Shown here: one piece after another, positions 1 to 12,745 of the stretch
Position numbering within the stretch: position 1 is the first letter of the stretch
Layout: each line of letters starts with the position of its first letter
Assembly (NCBI GenBank): GCA_022606425.2
Contig: JAHDVF020000992.1
Span: 1,674,001 to 1,738,000 of the forward strand
Origin: Lepidostoma basale
Taxonomy: Eukaryota; Arthropoda; Insecta; Trichoptera; Lepidostomatidae
DNA length: 64,000 bases
Reading direction: 5' to 3'
The notes under the pieces: model-generated
Told to the model about the DNA's origin: nothing
Seen by the model: only the letters and a program-made list of their open reading frames with translations
Databases searched by the model: none
Translations under genes and position numbers: made by a program

Positions 1-25
1 TAAATTATAACATTTTACAAAAAAT

Positions 26-107
26 CGCTGAGGACAGGATTCGAACCTGCGCGGGAAGAACCCATTGGATTTCAAGTCCAACTCCTTAACCACTCGGACA
101 CCTCAGC
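26..107 (-). tRNA. tRNA-Ser (anticodon TGA), copy 1
   Basis: This is a serine tRNA gene that decodes UCA codons. On the minus strand a 7-bp acceptor stem (GCTGAGG with CCTCAGC) is followed by discriminator G. The A-box region GTCCGAGTGGTTAAGG, an anticodon loop CTTGAAA with anticodon TGA, a long variable arm (GGG, short loop, CCC) typical of class II tRNAs, and the B box GGTTCGAATCC are all intact. No intron is present. A T-run directly after the gene serves as the RNA polymerase III terminator. The gene body matches the four plus-strand copies near 14 kb, and the flanks match too. Confidence 0.96.
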
Positions 108-242
108 AGGTGAAATATCGATGGCAAATTACCATTTTTAGTTCCAGCAGTCTAAGAAATAAAAATATTGGCATTAACATTGTGGTTATATAACAAGATT
201 CAAGTCACAAGTTAAAATAAATTATAAAAATGTACAAAAAAT

Positions 243-324
243 CGCTGAGGACAGGATTCGAACCTGCGCGGGTAAAACCCATTGGATTTCAAGTCCAACT
301 CCTTAACCACTCGGACACCTCAGC
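243..324 (-). tRNA. tRNA-Ser (anticodon TGA), copy 2
   Basis: This is a second intact 82-nt tRNA-Ser(TGA) gene, 217 bp from copy 1 in the same orientation. Acceptor stem, A box, anticodon stem and loop, and B box are as in copy 1. The only differences I see are in the loop of the variable arm, which keeps its GGG/CCC stem. A T-run terminator follows. It is probably functional. Confidence 0.95.
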
Positions 325-1824
325 CGGTGAACGCGTGGAGCTAAATAAACGTGTGATTCATAATTTACCATTTTAAAAATCGGAAGACTAGACTCGCTTC
401 AATATTCTAGCTGTACTTGTGGAGACTACTCACACATGTGCATGTCTGTTTGAATGTACCTTCATTATTTACTCAAATGGCAATGAAGATTGCGCGCTCT
501 CACGTTTTATGTGAAGTCGTGAATCAACAGTTTTGCGTAACATGCATTTCTACAGAATATACTGATATAAAGAAGCCGTTATATTTATCAACTAACAACA
601 CTGTGTAGTCTCTATCGAACAGTTGTTACACGGGCACTAACATTATATTATAATATTATATAAAGGCACCTGTACTACATTTCTAAAAATTTAAACGTGA
701 ATGAAAGATGCGAGTATGTGTTATACTCACATAGAATTTAATTATTATTCTTTCCAAGTTAATATACTTAATAACAATTTTCCGCTAGCGTATACATTTT
801 CTACGGCATTTGACTTTCTATAATATAAATCTTCTAAAATGCAATTTAACATCGAAATGGCGAATATATGAAACAATTTCTATACATTTAAAAAAATATA
901 TAATACTGTATAGCATTAAATATAAAAACATTCTTAGGCATTGTATTCTATATCTATATATGATATAATGTTAAATATTAAATCATTATCAGGCATCTCA
1001 TTGGATTGTTTTTATTCAACTCGTAGAAAATACGTGTGGTACGAAAATCTAAGCTTCCGTCTGCCGGTGGTTATTCGTGTTAAATGAGCACGTTTAGTAT
1101 ATACATGATCTTCTTTCCATAACCCGCTCGGCATATTAGTAATATGTATAAATTAAGGTAATGAATAACATGCTAGGAAACACTGAAGAAAGGGCATGTC
1201 CACAGATAATTAAAATAGTCTCCAAGCTACCTGTTAGACTCAATTACGGGACTATTCACTACGATATTAGTGGCTTTTCCGTCATTTATAATTGTGTGTA
1301 TTAAGGAATAAAATTGATAATATGTAATTAATGCCTCATTTCGTTCAGATCGTTCAAGCCCTTTAAACCCATTACATAACATAGGTTACTGTTACATAGG
1401 CTATAATTTAATAACACAGGAAGACGAGCGAAGCTTAAAGGTTTATACCATGGGGTATCGCTTACACAAAACATTTCATAATCTCTACGAAAGTTATTTT
1501 GTCTAGAAATCAGGAGAGGAGGAAGAGATTATCTCGTTAGTGGTCGAATGGGACCCGCAGTAGCGATGGCGGTACTTCGATAGTCATGTAAATGTTTAGC
1601 ATCCGAAAGCGACTGCATGCTGCGAGCTCCCGGGAGAGATGATGTGCAGTCGCAGGAGCTACTCCAGGGAGATGCATGATACCACGAGTGTGTCTTGTTG
1701 TAAAGCCCCAGCATTTATTATCTATGGTGAATTCGCAGCTTTTATTTTATTCATTTGTGGTTTCAAATAAGGGAAGCAATATTTTTTAATAAACATAGAG
1801 AATATGACAAAACAAATCATCATG
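325..1824. other. A+T-rich intergenic DNA, no gene seen
   Basis: I see no coding signature, RNA gene or clear repeat here. Short open frames (for example 417-608 and 1529-1714 on the minus strand) have no recognisable domain. Confidence 0.5.
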
Positions 1825-1978
1825 ACGTTTCCCCGGAAAGGTAGGCAGAGCAAATGAACCACCCCATTATAATATTTTGACGTAAATCTCTAGATTCTTC
1901 CACATTCATACAGTGAGTTATACGCACGTCGATTCTTAAGAGTCCTTACATGGTCGACCTTTAAAATTTAATTAAACC
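1825..1978 (-). mobile_element. Degraded LINE 3' end (family A relic)
   Basis: Read on the minus strand, this matches the 3' part of the LINE copy at 21574-22077. It contains the diverged terminal hairpin region (GGTAGGCAGAG in the plus sense), the stretch with CATTCATACAGTGAGTTATACG, and the part before ACCTTTAAAATTTAATTAA. Stops and indels show it is dead. No target-site duplication is visible. Confidence 0.6.
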
Positions 1979-4900
1979 ATTACATATATAAACATGCATA
2001 TAAGCTAGTACTGTATACTTTACGTAAAAATGAACAGATCAATCAATTGTAAGTACGACCTTTTGGGGCATAATCAATCTTCGTTTCATTATTTTCGGAA
2101 ACAGACTAATAAACGGCGAATCTTTAACTAACGTAAAACAATTACATTCGCCAAAGGAATTTCCGTAACGAGCTCAGCAGAAGTACTGAAGCTCGTTTGG
2201 GGCCGCCTTGCGAGCCGGTACCGGCCAGTCCATAAGCCAACGAGTCTAAATAATAAATATTTATTCTGTACAACGTTAACATAAGATATATCTTCCTCCA
2301 CAATAAAGTGAATGTAATTAAAAAGATAGGTATATCACACAAAACACAACTCCACATTCACTGCTTAATATTGAGGAAATATATGCTTTCGGGGAGTTTC
2401 AATATATTCTGCATCTGCTCTATTTTAATATTACGAAACTTCTTGAAATCTATAATAGAAAAAATAAAATGCATATTTTAAAATACTCGTAAATATATTT
2501 ATTATTTACAATGAATCTCCTCCAATAATTTTCCATAACGAACGTTAATACCACCATAAATATAATTAATTAATAATGAAAAAATAAAAAAATAGTTGGA
2601 TTTTTCAGAGGTCCTATTTTGGTAGATATATTTTATTAAAATGATAATATATTGTAGATAAATCGAGCTGTCGTCCTCAAATCGTTTTTCTTAAGTAAAC
2701 GCATCTCAGCAAAATTCATTTTTCAAAAAATATTTGCGATATCTAAAACTTCGCAAAAGAATGCAAATCTTCGCAGTGGATGGTTGAATTGTTCATAAGG
2801 TTAGTACTTATATTTGGGCGAATAAATACTTAAATCCCGGAAGTAAGTACTATGAACCTGCGCAAAACATTGGAGATATTTATATACAGAATAATGCTTT
2901 GAATACTCCGGATAGATTTGGTTAGAAACACTGAACTCCTTAAAACTTGAAGCTAGAACTTCCAGAGTTAGAAAACTCCCTTAGTCATCAGAAAAGCTCA
3001 CAATGGCCTGATATTATTGTATAAATTGTGTAGTAATGAATCGTTATATTGTAAAGAAATTACTAGTAAATTTACGCTATGAAGCAAAGTTTGTAGCCTT
3101 AGTTCTATTTGAGGCATTAATAAATAATTAGCTCAGAATGTTGGACTTGGGTATTAGTAATGTGTAACTAGATAGTTTCCCTTCGGGACTTCTGCTAGGT
3201 CTGCAGTTGTACACCGGTACTGGTGAGTACCATCTTGTCTTGTATTGTTCAACCAACCTTGAAATATGAGGCTATTAACGAAGTTCAAACACATAAGGGA
3301 TACACCAAGGAGAGGTAAGCTAAATTAAATTAATTTAATTTAAATCCATACATATTTTCAATAATTGATGTCTGAACAGTGCCTAATACTCGGGAACATG
3401 GAGGAGCCGAGACCTGAAAGGAAAAGAGTCTACACTCAAATCTACACTGTTCGAATCCGGTATCATTCCTTCAATCTAATTGGTATTTTTCACTATTACT
3501 CGGTAACACAACAAATGAACTTGCGATTGGTTTTGTTTATCGCACCACTTTTAGTATTATTCATTTATGGTAGTTATTTTTAAATTCCCGTTCCTTCATA
3601 CTAATAACTTTAAGACATCTTCTTTTTTTACAATTGGCGTTTTCCGTTCATGAGGCCAGTGATTTATTTACATTTATGTTCGTTTCTTCGGCTTGCTCTC
3701 GCAGAATACTCATTACAGAGGAAAAAAACAAAGGAAGTGTGCGTAGAACTATGTGAAAAGAATTATGACAGTTATCTCTTTGTTTCTCTTATCAATAGGG
3801 CAATCCCAGATTCACGCTAACTGCTTTTAAAGAGGTGTACGAGTATGTCGAATGGGACCTCGTTTAGAAATCAATCGGCTTCGATAAAGGAAAACTTCGG
3901 AGCACCTCTGTGCGACAATTCAGGATATAACATAACATATGAATCCGAGCTCTGCTGCAGTTATGAGGAACGTTTAGATTTAATTCTCTCAGTATTTATG
4001 GATTTTATATACTAGTAGTGATTATTTTAATACTAGTAGTAGTCCATGAGGTATAAATATCTGTAAAAACGTTTTTGATTACTTTCTAATTCTAATATGA
4101 CGTATTTTCTCGGTGGTCCTAAATGATCAAAAAGTACTTCAAATTACTGTCAAACATTTCCGAAAAAATCGTTTAAATATCATAATACGTTGTACTCGTA
4201 CAAAATATATTGATATCGAAGATAAGTGTTGTTAATAGTGACGGTAACAATTTATTGAATAAGCTGGGTCAAAAATGACAGGGAATCTCGATGAGGCTAT
4301 TTTGTTCACAACATTGTTCAGATCGTTTAATTTCCTCTTCAGCCATTGTACCGAGTGATGCCTGCACAGCACAGCACAGACGGACGTACCCTGCGCCCTG
4401 GACAGGTTGTAGAGCGGGTTACGTCATGTTTCGGGGATATGATACTGATAATGGAGGATGCCGGATTATGCGCATGTCTACTTACGTATATTATATTAGA
4501 TTAATTTGGTACAATATTATTCCAAGAGTACGCGATCCCTCTGAAGCTGAATGATTATATTTTCCTCTCCACTTCTCACATGTTCCTATATAAGTTCTTA
4601 TAAAAAACTATATATTGTAAAATTACTATTTTAAATTTCATTGATGGAACATTTATTACGAAATTTAATATATATTTGCGAAGTAACTAATTAGAATAAT
4701 ATATAGCCACATCCATATACTATATAAAATACACAAAAAACTGTTTAATTAATTATAATATTTAAACAATCATTTTGTTCAGTAGTACTGATTGGGCTGA
4801 TCTTTGTAAATGTTTTTATAAAAATCACTTCCGTTGGGTCATTTTATTCCATAACGTATTAAATCTGTCCTCCTGGAGTTCATTATTATAACGTTGATAT

Positions 4901-7900
4901 CGCCAAACTGACGAATGCTTGGTAGGTACTCAAACCTTTTAATACGCTGACTAAATGTTTACTACTTGCAACTTACTATCATACGTGCGGTTGGGTACAT
5001 ACATTTAGCCTAAGTGTAGATTCAAATAACAAACTAAATAATTTTCTGTGCTCAAACGCTTCCGAGCACCAAATTATTGACTTAGCATTCTTAATATCGG
5101 CTGGAGCCCCACTCGGCCTAGTGGAGCTGAAATTATTTAGTCATTATCCTTAATGGAAAACCGTTTAGGAAAACCCCTGCCCGCCTATTGTGAATGAAAG
5201 ACTTCTTGAATACTATTTCTTTACTTAATATCCTAATATTATATATTTGCCATCTTGAATGTAATGACTAAAACTTCACATGATTTGTGGCCGAATTTTA
5301 TTGCTTTCTTCGATCTACGAAGTCGTCACATTATTACATTATTTTAATTATTTAAATGACAAGCATTGATTATACCTATTTTATTTTATTATTACTTTAA
5401 ATCTCACGAATAAAAGTTAAAATTGTTAGCGGTGTTCACCGAGCAACGATACTTCAATTCTTGATCAAAATAGAACATAACCATACATTTAGAACAAATA
5501 TTTTTCGTAACATGTACGAGTAATATTTAAAAATCTGTCTGATTCGACAATTTAGCTTTTAAAATAATAAAGTGAAAAATGAAGCTAACTTTGAAAAAAA
5601 ATATCAATATTGTTTACTCAAGATACCTAAACTCATATATTTTGAATTTATTCAAAGATTTCTCATACCAAATTGCCGTAATTAAAATATACGGTGGGTT
5701 TGTATGTAAAAACATTACGTATTTTTTTAATTGAACTTTTTCCATTCACTTAAATACTATGTGACTATAGATTTATTAATTACTTTGGGTTTGGTGCAAT
5801 AATTTCAAGAAAAATATATTTTACAATCGATTTCCAAATGGGACAGGTTACCGCTGTTACCGCTGCAGCGACTATAATGGAACTGGGACTAAATAATTGG
5901 CAAACTTCATCTACGTTGAGACGGCTCCACTAATTCTGCATTAATTATTCATGCCATACCTCGCTTGGCTCTCACAATAAAAACTTTCCCCGATGCCTGT
6001 CAAACTTCTGTTATGTTTGTTGTCCATGATAGTTAGGTTAGATTTAGTTTCGGAAACGCTCACCGCGGCGCTAGTGTACACGATAATACTGTCAAGTTAA
6101 ATTGTCAATTATTGCAGAAAGCTTTATACTGTACTTCGAGATATAAATTTTCAAATTTAGAATTCGCAGTACATTTGGATTTTCTCTTTGCCATTGGTGT
6201 CAGTGAAGTAAGTGTTTTAGGACTGAATATTATTATGTTGCTTTCCGGAAATAGGTAACATGTTTTTATTATTTAATATTACATTAATTTTTATTTGAAC
6301 CTTTAGTAATTATTTATGTTGTTGATTGAAAAGTAATTTAATATCGGTTATTTAAATTTCTTGTAAAAGTTCATTGGATATTTAATATAACTATATAATG
6401 TTACATATAATATTTGGAAATATTATGGTCCTCGTAGAGACGAGAGTTTGGCCGGCAGAAGGGAAGGGAACAAGATGTTGTCGAAGTATCACAGTTTCTA
6501 CAAACTTAGTATTATTAATTCTCACAAATAGAAACTTCTTCTAATTCAACATTATATTACTGCCATTTTCTCTTTGAAAATTTCTATCCAGTCTACGCCG
6601 GGATTCTCATAAAAAACTTAATTTTTTAATGCAAAGAGAAAAACTTTTTCCTTTTATTTTATTTCCAACTTTTTTCCTCGACTGTTATTTGAAAAAGTGT
6701 ATTTGGATGGGTACCTATCAGGCAGATAGAATATTCCTTTATCAGGCCACACTTTGTTGGTTTTTTTCGTCCTTGTGAATTTAATATTACGAGTACCTAC
6801 ATATCTAATTCAAATTGTTTCCAACTTTTTCATTAAATCACTTCAAATTATAATTCGTGCGTTACGAAAAGGGTAATAATACGCAAAACTTTTTAATAAA
6901 CTTTTATCTGTTAGTTGTCGCTTGGATGCGGTGAAATAAAACGCGAGTTCACTTTTGCCATCATTAGGCAGAGTCACGCTCAGATAGTGTTTTTTTAAAA
7001 GACTACACTCTCACTAATGCGTAACATTGTAGGTTATGGAAAAACGGATTAAATTTTGGATGAGACGTTGTATGAACAAAGATAATAGGAACTAATAGGA
7101 GGAATGTCTACACGCAAAATTGTCGAGCGACTCGATGGAACATTGTACCGCATGCGCCGCCCGCGCCGGTTAGGACACGGTCAAACATTGACATTTGTGC
7201 AATTCAAATATTGGAGATATGTCTGGCCGTTGGTGAAACCCTTAATAAAATATACAAATCTTTATGATGGTCGTCCACGTGTTCTTCTAGTTTCGGCAGC
7301 TCGCTGGCATCTTCTGGGCAACCCTTAATACTTTTCTATTTGATTTCTTCAGAAGGCCCTTGTTCGACAGCTGATTAAACTTTACTATTAATACACAAAA
7401 TAAGAATTTGTATGTAACCCTTCAGTTTATATTTCTCGAGATATTTGAAGGTATCTAGAGCATGTCCCCCCCCCACCCTAGCGCTGCTGGTGCTGGTGTT
7501 CGGATAACGATTTTGATTCCATTAGAGTAATGAAAACAGTCCGCGGGGTCTACTTTCGGAATTCTTCAATTAGGACTCGATCCCATAACACTTGGCCCAT
7601 CTCCAGCACATAATACTACCAAATAATGCGATATGTTCCTCGCTAGCTCGGTCGCTACTTCTATGGTAATTGGTTCACAATGGAGATGATCACTGATATC
7701 AATGTGTTATATGGTATTCAATAAGACTGGAGTTGCTAGTCACGGTCTTGTATTATGAAGTGATTTTTTTCTACCATATATTCATCATTACTTTGTGTTG
7801 CGGATTCATAATTGAAAAATATATTTTTCTTTGTAACACGACACTTTATTTTTTAATATAATTTTTTTTCTATATTGTAGAGAAATACTTTTCTATCGGA

Positions 7901-9454
7901 AGAATATTTGTTTCGTTAGATTTAAAATTAACGATTAAACTATTTGAAATCATGGAAGCGAAGAAAATTGTTCAGGTCAGTCATATTTCCTCTCGATTGT
8001 TCAGTTCCGCATTCAGAGGTGTACGCCAACTTTTTCGTATCTACACGGATAATTATCCGGCTTTTGGGTTTCTAAAACAAAGTAGATCGTTTTGAATTCG
8101 GAACAATGAACGCTTATCTGAAGAAAAAGGTTGGGACGGACGAAACTTTTCAGAAAAATGAAATCTCAGCGCACACGTTTTGGGTTTGTTCATTCACGCT
8201 GCCATTTTAAAAATTCTCACCACACAAATAATATCTGTCCTTCCTTTTGCCATCTTTTTTATCGCGCGGCGAAAATATTTTTCCCTCGAATAATTAAGGG
8301 AAAATTAAGGTGGGTTTTCTAAAAGCGCCCGTAATCATTACGGCAAAGCTTTTTCATAACTTTTCGCGTAGATAAATATTTTCATACAGTGTTCAAACTC
8401 AAATGAAAAGTGTATTTTTAGCTTATATACGACAGTAAAGCACGAAGCTCTTGTAATCAGTACCAGTGTAAAGTTTTGAATATAAAATCATAGAAGTAAC
8501 GTGATTAGATGGAAACCATTTCTTATACGAAACGTGATTATGTTTGAAATAGGAATAAATTTTCTTTAGATTGAGTGGTGTTTTCCATAAAATATTAATC
8601 ATCCCGAGAATCGTTATAGATTCAAAATCCCACAATAGTGATTTCGATACTAACACGCAAACATTAAATCATCGGTTCAATAGAAATTTGTTCCGAAGTA
8701 CGGTGCAGACAGCCCTAGCCGGCAGCATGCCCTGCCAATAAGCGACGTCATTTCAAGTACAAAGAAACTTTTTACGGTTTCCATTCCAAGACAGATTTGA
8801 ATATCTGAACGCAATATTTAATTCAGTTCTGTATTGGAATATTTATGCTGGAACTTTTTGTTGATTTTGGTTTACTCGTAAAGAAATACTGATTTATTAC
8901 TTTATTTGCAATCCGACTAAAGATTTGATTAAAAACAGAAACAGCGAACTATTGTATTATTGTATTAGTAATATTAAAACGGTACACTCGTGTATAAGAA
9001 AAAATTGTAAGGTTAAAGAAGCTAAAACACCAGAACCGAAGATTTCTGAAAGCTGTGTAAAGCGAAGTTTTGAATAGGATTTAAATTATGCCTGTATTTT
9101 TAAACGAACTTTTTTATTATTGTACAATATTACAACTCGAGATAAATAAATTCGAGAACTCGGCCGTACTGTGTTCGGCTTTTTGTCCCCGATAGATATC
9201 TCCGACAGCGACAGCACAGATTGTTTTACCTACCGGCTGCCAGAACCAATCTGCCTCTGGTAACACCGGTGGGAAGAGCAATTAGTCTGCTGAACGCGGT
9301 CTCCTCGGAGATCGACGTCTTTCATGTTAGTGAAAGTACGTTCAGAAGGCAAATACTCTTAATTCTGGAGAGTATCCTGTCTTCCTAATGTTGAACCATC
9401 TCTTATGCGTTTCTGGTAGTATACTATACTCGTATATAATATATTATTTTACCT
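1979..9454. other. Long A+T-rich intergenic stretch
   Basis: No gene or classifiable repeat was recognised in about 7.5 kb. It holds a 9-base poly-C tract (7466-7474) and five copies of the octamer TACTCGTA/TACGAGTA. The open frames 3365-3583, 4291-4554, 7104-7328 and 8423-8656 have no recognisable domain. Confidence 0.45.
7466..7474 (+). repeat. Poly-C tract (9 C)
   Basis: Homopolymer of nine C on the plus strand, followed by A, then CCC and a G+C-rich stretch. It is one of four such tracts in the window, all with C on the plus strand. Confidence 0.9.
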
Positions 9455-9531
9455 GTTCTCAATAGATGCCTTAAAAATAAATTTTGTAATGTCTGTTGAT
9501 GAAATAAACTGATTTGATTTGATTTGATTTG
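9455..9531 (+). mobile_element. Probable LINE 3' end with (TTTGA)n tail
   Basis: The segment ends with ATGAAATAAACTGATTTGAT and then repeats TTTGA several times. A short non-coding stretch closing in AATAAA plus a simple-repeat tail is the usual 3' end of insect CR1/L2-like or jockey-like non-LTR retrotransposons. No coding remnant is left, so the family is uncertain. Confidence 0.5.
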
Positions 9532-10293
9532 AAATATTAGTCACAAAGAAAATATCCACGACGACCACTTGCATGACTAACAGTTCTTTTGTAGACGTAT
9601 CGCAATATTGAGCAACAGGATGCTAAGGCAAAGCGCGAGGAGCGGTCTCTTCGCGTGCTGAGCACTACCATCCTTCTCATTCCCCCAATTATATTTTAGA
9701 TAAGCGCAGAGGGCGTCTTGTAATACGACACGATAAATCAATCATCGCTCTTCACCCTCCGTCTGCGTTGATCCGTCAGTGCAATATGATATTTGTGTCC
9801 AGCCAGTCCACATTTCTGTGATTTTTATTTAAATTTGTAATTCTAATTTTGTACATGTTAAGATAAATACGAGTATTTAGTTGGGTATAAAGAAAGATCA
9901 AAACACTCTCCGTTCCTATTTCGAGAGACATGTGCCGGATGCGGGAGGGCGGAGCCAGGCGCAAGTGCAGTGTATACTAGGAGTACATTTGAGGTATTTT
10001 TACACACTAGTGGTTGCGTTTCACGGTGATATCTGCTATGAAATGAGGGAGCCAAATAACACACCGATATGGAGGAACAAGCACATACTCATAGATAGCA
10101 ATGTCAAATTTACAAAACCTGTGTCGAGCCCATTATGACATGGTATAGAAACAGCTGACACAGTTAGGACCGAAATTCTTCTACAGACGTTTGAGTTGAG
10201 AGTACTGCTAACTATACCAACGGGGACTCTCAGGGACAGGGGTAGAATCTCTCATGTTTCAGAGAGAGACCTGTTAGACGGCAGACAGATGAC
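9532..10293. other. Intergenic DNA, no gene seen
   Basis: Overlapping open frames on both strands (9776-9964, 9858-10064, 9881-10138) encode nothing I recognise. Three overlapping frames on two strands point to chance rather than a gene. Confidence 0.4.
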
Positions 10294-10475
10294 ATTCGTG
10301 GCCGAGTGGTAAGTGTTCTGCCACACAGGATGTTCCGGGTTCGATTCCCGGCGAGTGCATTGTCATTGTGATATTGTATTTAGTCTGGTGTAGAATTCAA
10401 CGTCACAACAAAATGGTGATATAGCAGATATCTACATGTCATGAGAATCAGTATGATAGCTATACCCCTTACATC
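10294..10475 (+). mobile_element. tRNA-derived SINE, copy 1 (intact Pol III boxes)
   Basis: A tRNA-like head is followed by an unrelated body. The A box TGGCCGAGTGG is at 10299-10309 and the B box GGTTCGATTCC at 10338-10348; both match the RNA polymerase III consensus and are properly spaced. The body (AGAATTCAACGTCAC, then GGTGATAT, then TATGATAGCTATACCC) recurs in the minus-strand copies near 22.4 kb and 48.0 kb, which defines a dispersed family rather than a single tRNA pseudogene. Folding of a full tRNA cloverleaf is poor, so I do not call a tRNA. Confidence 0.75.
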
Positions 10476-11034
10476 GATTTAGGTAATTTGTGGTGTGACC
10501 TTTTTAGAATGAAATGAAACAATTCAATATTTTGTTTAATCACCACACGAAAATATAAAAACATTCGTTTGATTGGTTACCACGATGAAGCTCTACTGAG
10601 GGTGATATCGGTTGGTAAAAAAATATATGATGAAACAAAATATGTAAGTGTTTAGTTCATTTTCATTAAAATATGTTCATTTCTTTTTTCGTTCATTTGG
10701 TTTTGGCGACAATTAATTGTTACATCGTGATTTGTATTGCTAGCTCCAACAAGAACAGGTCGTGAACTAGCTATTGAAATAAATTAGGATATATTTCGTA
10801 TAACAGTGTTATATTGTAAGTTTATTCTGTATTCACCGATTTCCTTTACTTATTTCCAGGTAAGTACCGATTTCCTTTCACGGACAGAGAGTTGTGCGGA
10901 CCATTCAATTTGGTAAATATTACAATATGCATTTGAACTAGAAATAATTAATTTTCCATATTTTTAACAGATTTTCTATCACAAAATAACACAGAAAATA
11001 TATACAACTATTATCTGATTGCTGGTGTCAGATG
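10476..11034. other. Intergenic DNA, nothing recognised
   Basis: A+T-rich, without a coding pattern or repeat that I recognise. Confidence 0.4.
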
Positions 11035-11113
11035 CAACTCCCATGACCAAAAAAGATTGTCAAAGCGCCCTCGAGGTGGGTTATTCACGAGAATGTCGCT
11101 TTACAAATTAGAC
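11035..11113 (+). repeat. Dispersed repeat, copy 1 (partner at 58715-58793)
   Basis: About 80 bp resembling 58715-58793 in the same orientation. Shared blocks in order are CAACT-CCATGAC, AGCGCCCT-GAGGT, and GCT-TACAAATTAG. Spacing is nearly equal and the intervening bases have diverged. The family is unknown to me. Confidence 0.55.
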
Positions 11114-12061
11114 TAATTTTTTTACAACATATTATTTCTAAAATACTCAGATAGTGGTAATATAAATAACGGTTTCAATGTGATTGTGTTTTAGAGTTCA
11201 CCAAATGTTATATTTAAACATGTGTATGTACAAATTTCCTTTCGTTAATATCAAATAATGTTTTAACTAGAAAATTGCAAACTTCTGTTTAAAACGCCCA
11301 ATTTAAAAGTTTGACTTTAAAGATGAAGTTTTTGCAAAAAAAAGAAAAATTAATTACCAAAATTTTTTAATAGATAAAGTATAATAATAATATTTACTTT
11401 TTTAAATTTACCAGAACTTGTTTTGAATTTTATCTGCTCTTACAAAGGAGTAAAGTGATAAAAAAACGTTCGTACCCTGTAAACACAAGGCGTCACATCT
11501 TGTGTAATTTCCATTGCTGATTTATGCTCTCGGGGCTACGTGTATACGAGTATGTTAAGTGTACGGAGAGGCACGTGGTACGTTCCACCCACCGCCGCCG
11601 ACTGGAACAGCCGGGAAAGGATATTTCATTAAACTGAATTTTCTCTCGGTTAAACCGAATCCTCTTTTTCTCTTTAAGTGCATCCTTAAAGCGTAATACG
11701 CAGAAATAGCACTGCCAACTATAATAATATAATAGTACTCGTACAAGCACACAGCCTGAGTGGTTCTTACTTATTGTTAGAGGTGCGGCGAGAAATATAT
11801 TTCCAACAACACCATTTATCTTTTCTCTTCCATGTTTACATTTTTTAACGTGGTTCCGGCACGAAGATGTTCTAAATTACATTTAATGATAGACTTATTT
11901 GAAATTCAACAATTTAATATTAAGAATATCTATAAAATTTAACTTAATTTGCCTTTGGTATTCATAGCAATTACATTATTTTAGTAAATTTATTATGCAT
12001 TGATGCTACTTGCATAGTTCTTGCATAATTACCGAAGTATTTCTCTTTTTGTTTCGGTGCC
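11114..12061. other. Intergenic DNA, no gene seen
   Basis: Mostly A+T-rich. The minus-strand open frames between 11493 and 11752 overlap in two frames and show no domain. Confidence 0.4.
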
Positions 12062-12205
12062 GTGTCAGGTTCCCCCAGGTTCAGAACTCTTATTATTCCT
12101 GTCCACTCTTTGATGTTCCGCAGCCAGGACAGCTGCTTTCTACCAACTCCCCGACGTCCCTCCACTTTACCCATTAATATCAGTCGAAGGAGGTGGTATT
12201 TTTCT
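12062..12205 (-). mobile_element. LINE reverse transcriptase C-terminal stub (family B), copy 1
   Basis: The minus-strand frame reads MGKVEGRRGVGRKQLSWLRN followed by IKEWTGI. This is the basic segment found at the very C-terminus of RTE-like and related non-LTR retrotransposon proteins in insects (GRRG-GRR-SWL-N). A second copy lies at 20340-20560. Compared with that copy, a segment of about 40 bases near the stop codon is missing here. It is a 5'-truncated, dead fragment. Confidence 0.8.
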
Positions 12206-12445
12206 CACCGAAGTAGTAACCAATTAAATTTTTTAGTATCGCGAAAATCTGAGAGCCGAATGACGAGCTATGCTGCGGTTAAACTTTTTGAATAGAATTT
12301 GGATCTATGATAAACTTGGTAAACATATTACCTCGTTAATACACTCGAATGTTGCATATGCGCACACTTGTTTTAGACCATATTGCATTAGAATTATTAC
12401 TACGAATCTTTTAAATATTCCATGTATTTTATATACTAATATTAT

Positions 12446-12745
12446 ACAACAACAACATTGGCGCTACAGTCCACTATGGACCCAGGACTCCTCCAGAATT
12501 CTTCGCCACTCTCCCCGGTCCATCGCCCGCATTCTCCGGTTTGTATCTTCAAATGCTCTGAGGTCCCCCTCCACACCATCCATCCACCTCAGTTTTGGTC
12601 TTCCCACACTTCGCTTTCCATGTGATCGTGTATTGAGAATCTTTCCTGGGTTTCGATCTTCTGCCATTCGCTGGAGATGTCCCAATAATCTAAGACGCTG
12701 TATTTTTATAAATTTCACACTCCACTTTCACAGAGAGGCCCAAAG
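12446..12745 (-). mobile_element. LINE C-terminal stub (family C) with (TTG)n tail
   Basis: On the minus strand an uninterrupted frame contains LRLLGHLQRM, GRPKLRWMDGVEGDLR and MDRGEWRRILEESW, and ends HSGL-stop at about 12465. The order 'LGH-RM, GRPRLRW-D-VE-DL, W-R' is characteristic of the last 80 to 90 residues of insect non-LTR retrotransposon ORF2. A (GTT)n tail follows the stop, as expected for a LINE 3' end. Upstream sequence (on the minus strand) is lost, so this is a 5'-truncated copy. The long plus-strand open frame 12270-12866 is just the antisense of this stub. Confidence 0.85.

Noticed and set aside
10294..10367. A tRNA gene or tRNA pseudogene
   Set aside because: A and B boxes are good, but the cloverleaf stems do not pair and two other copies share the non-tRNA body, so a SINE is the better call.
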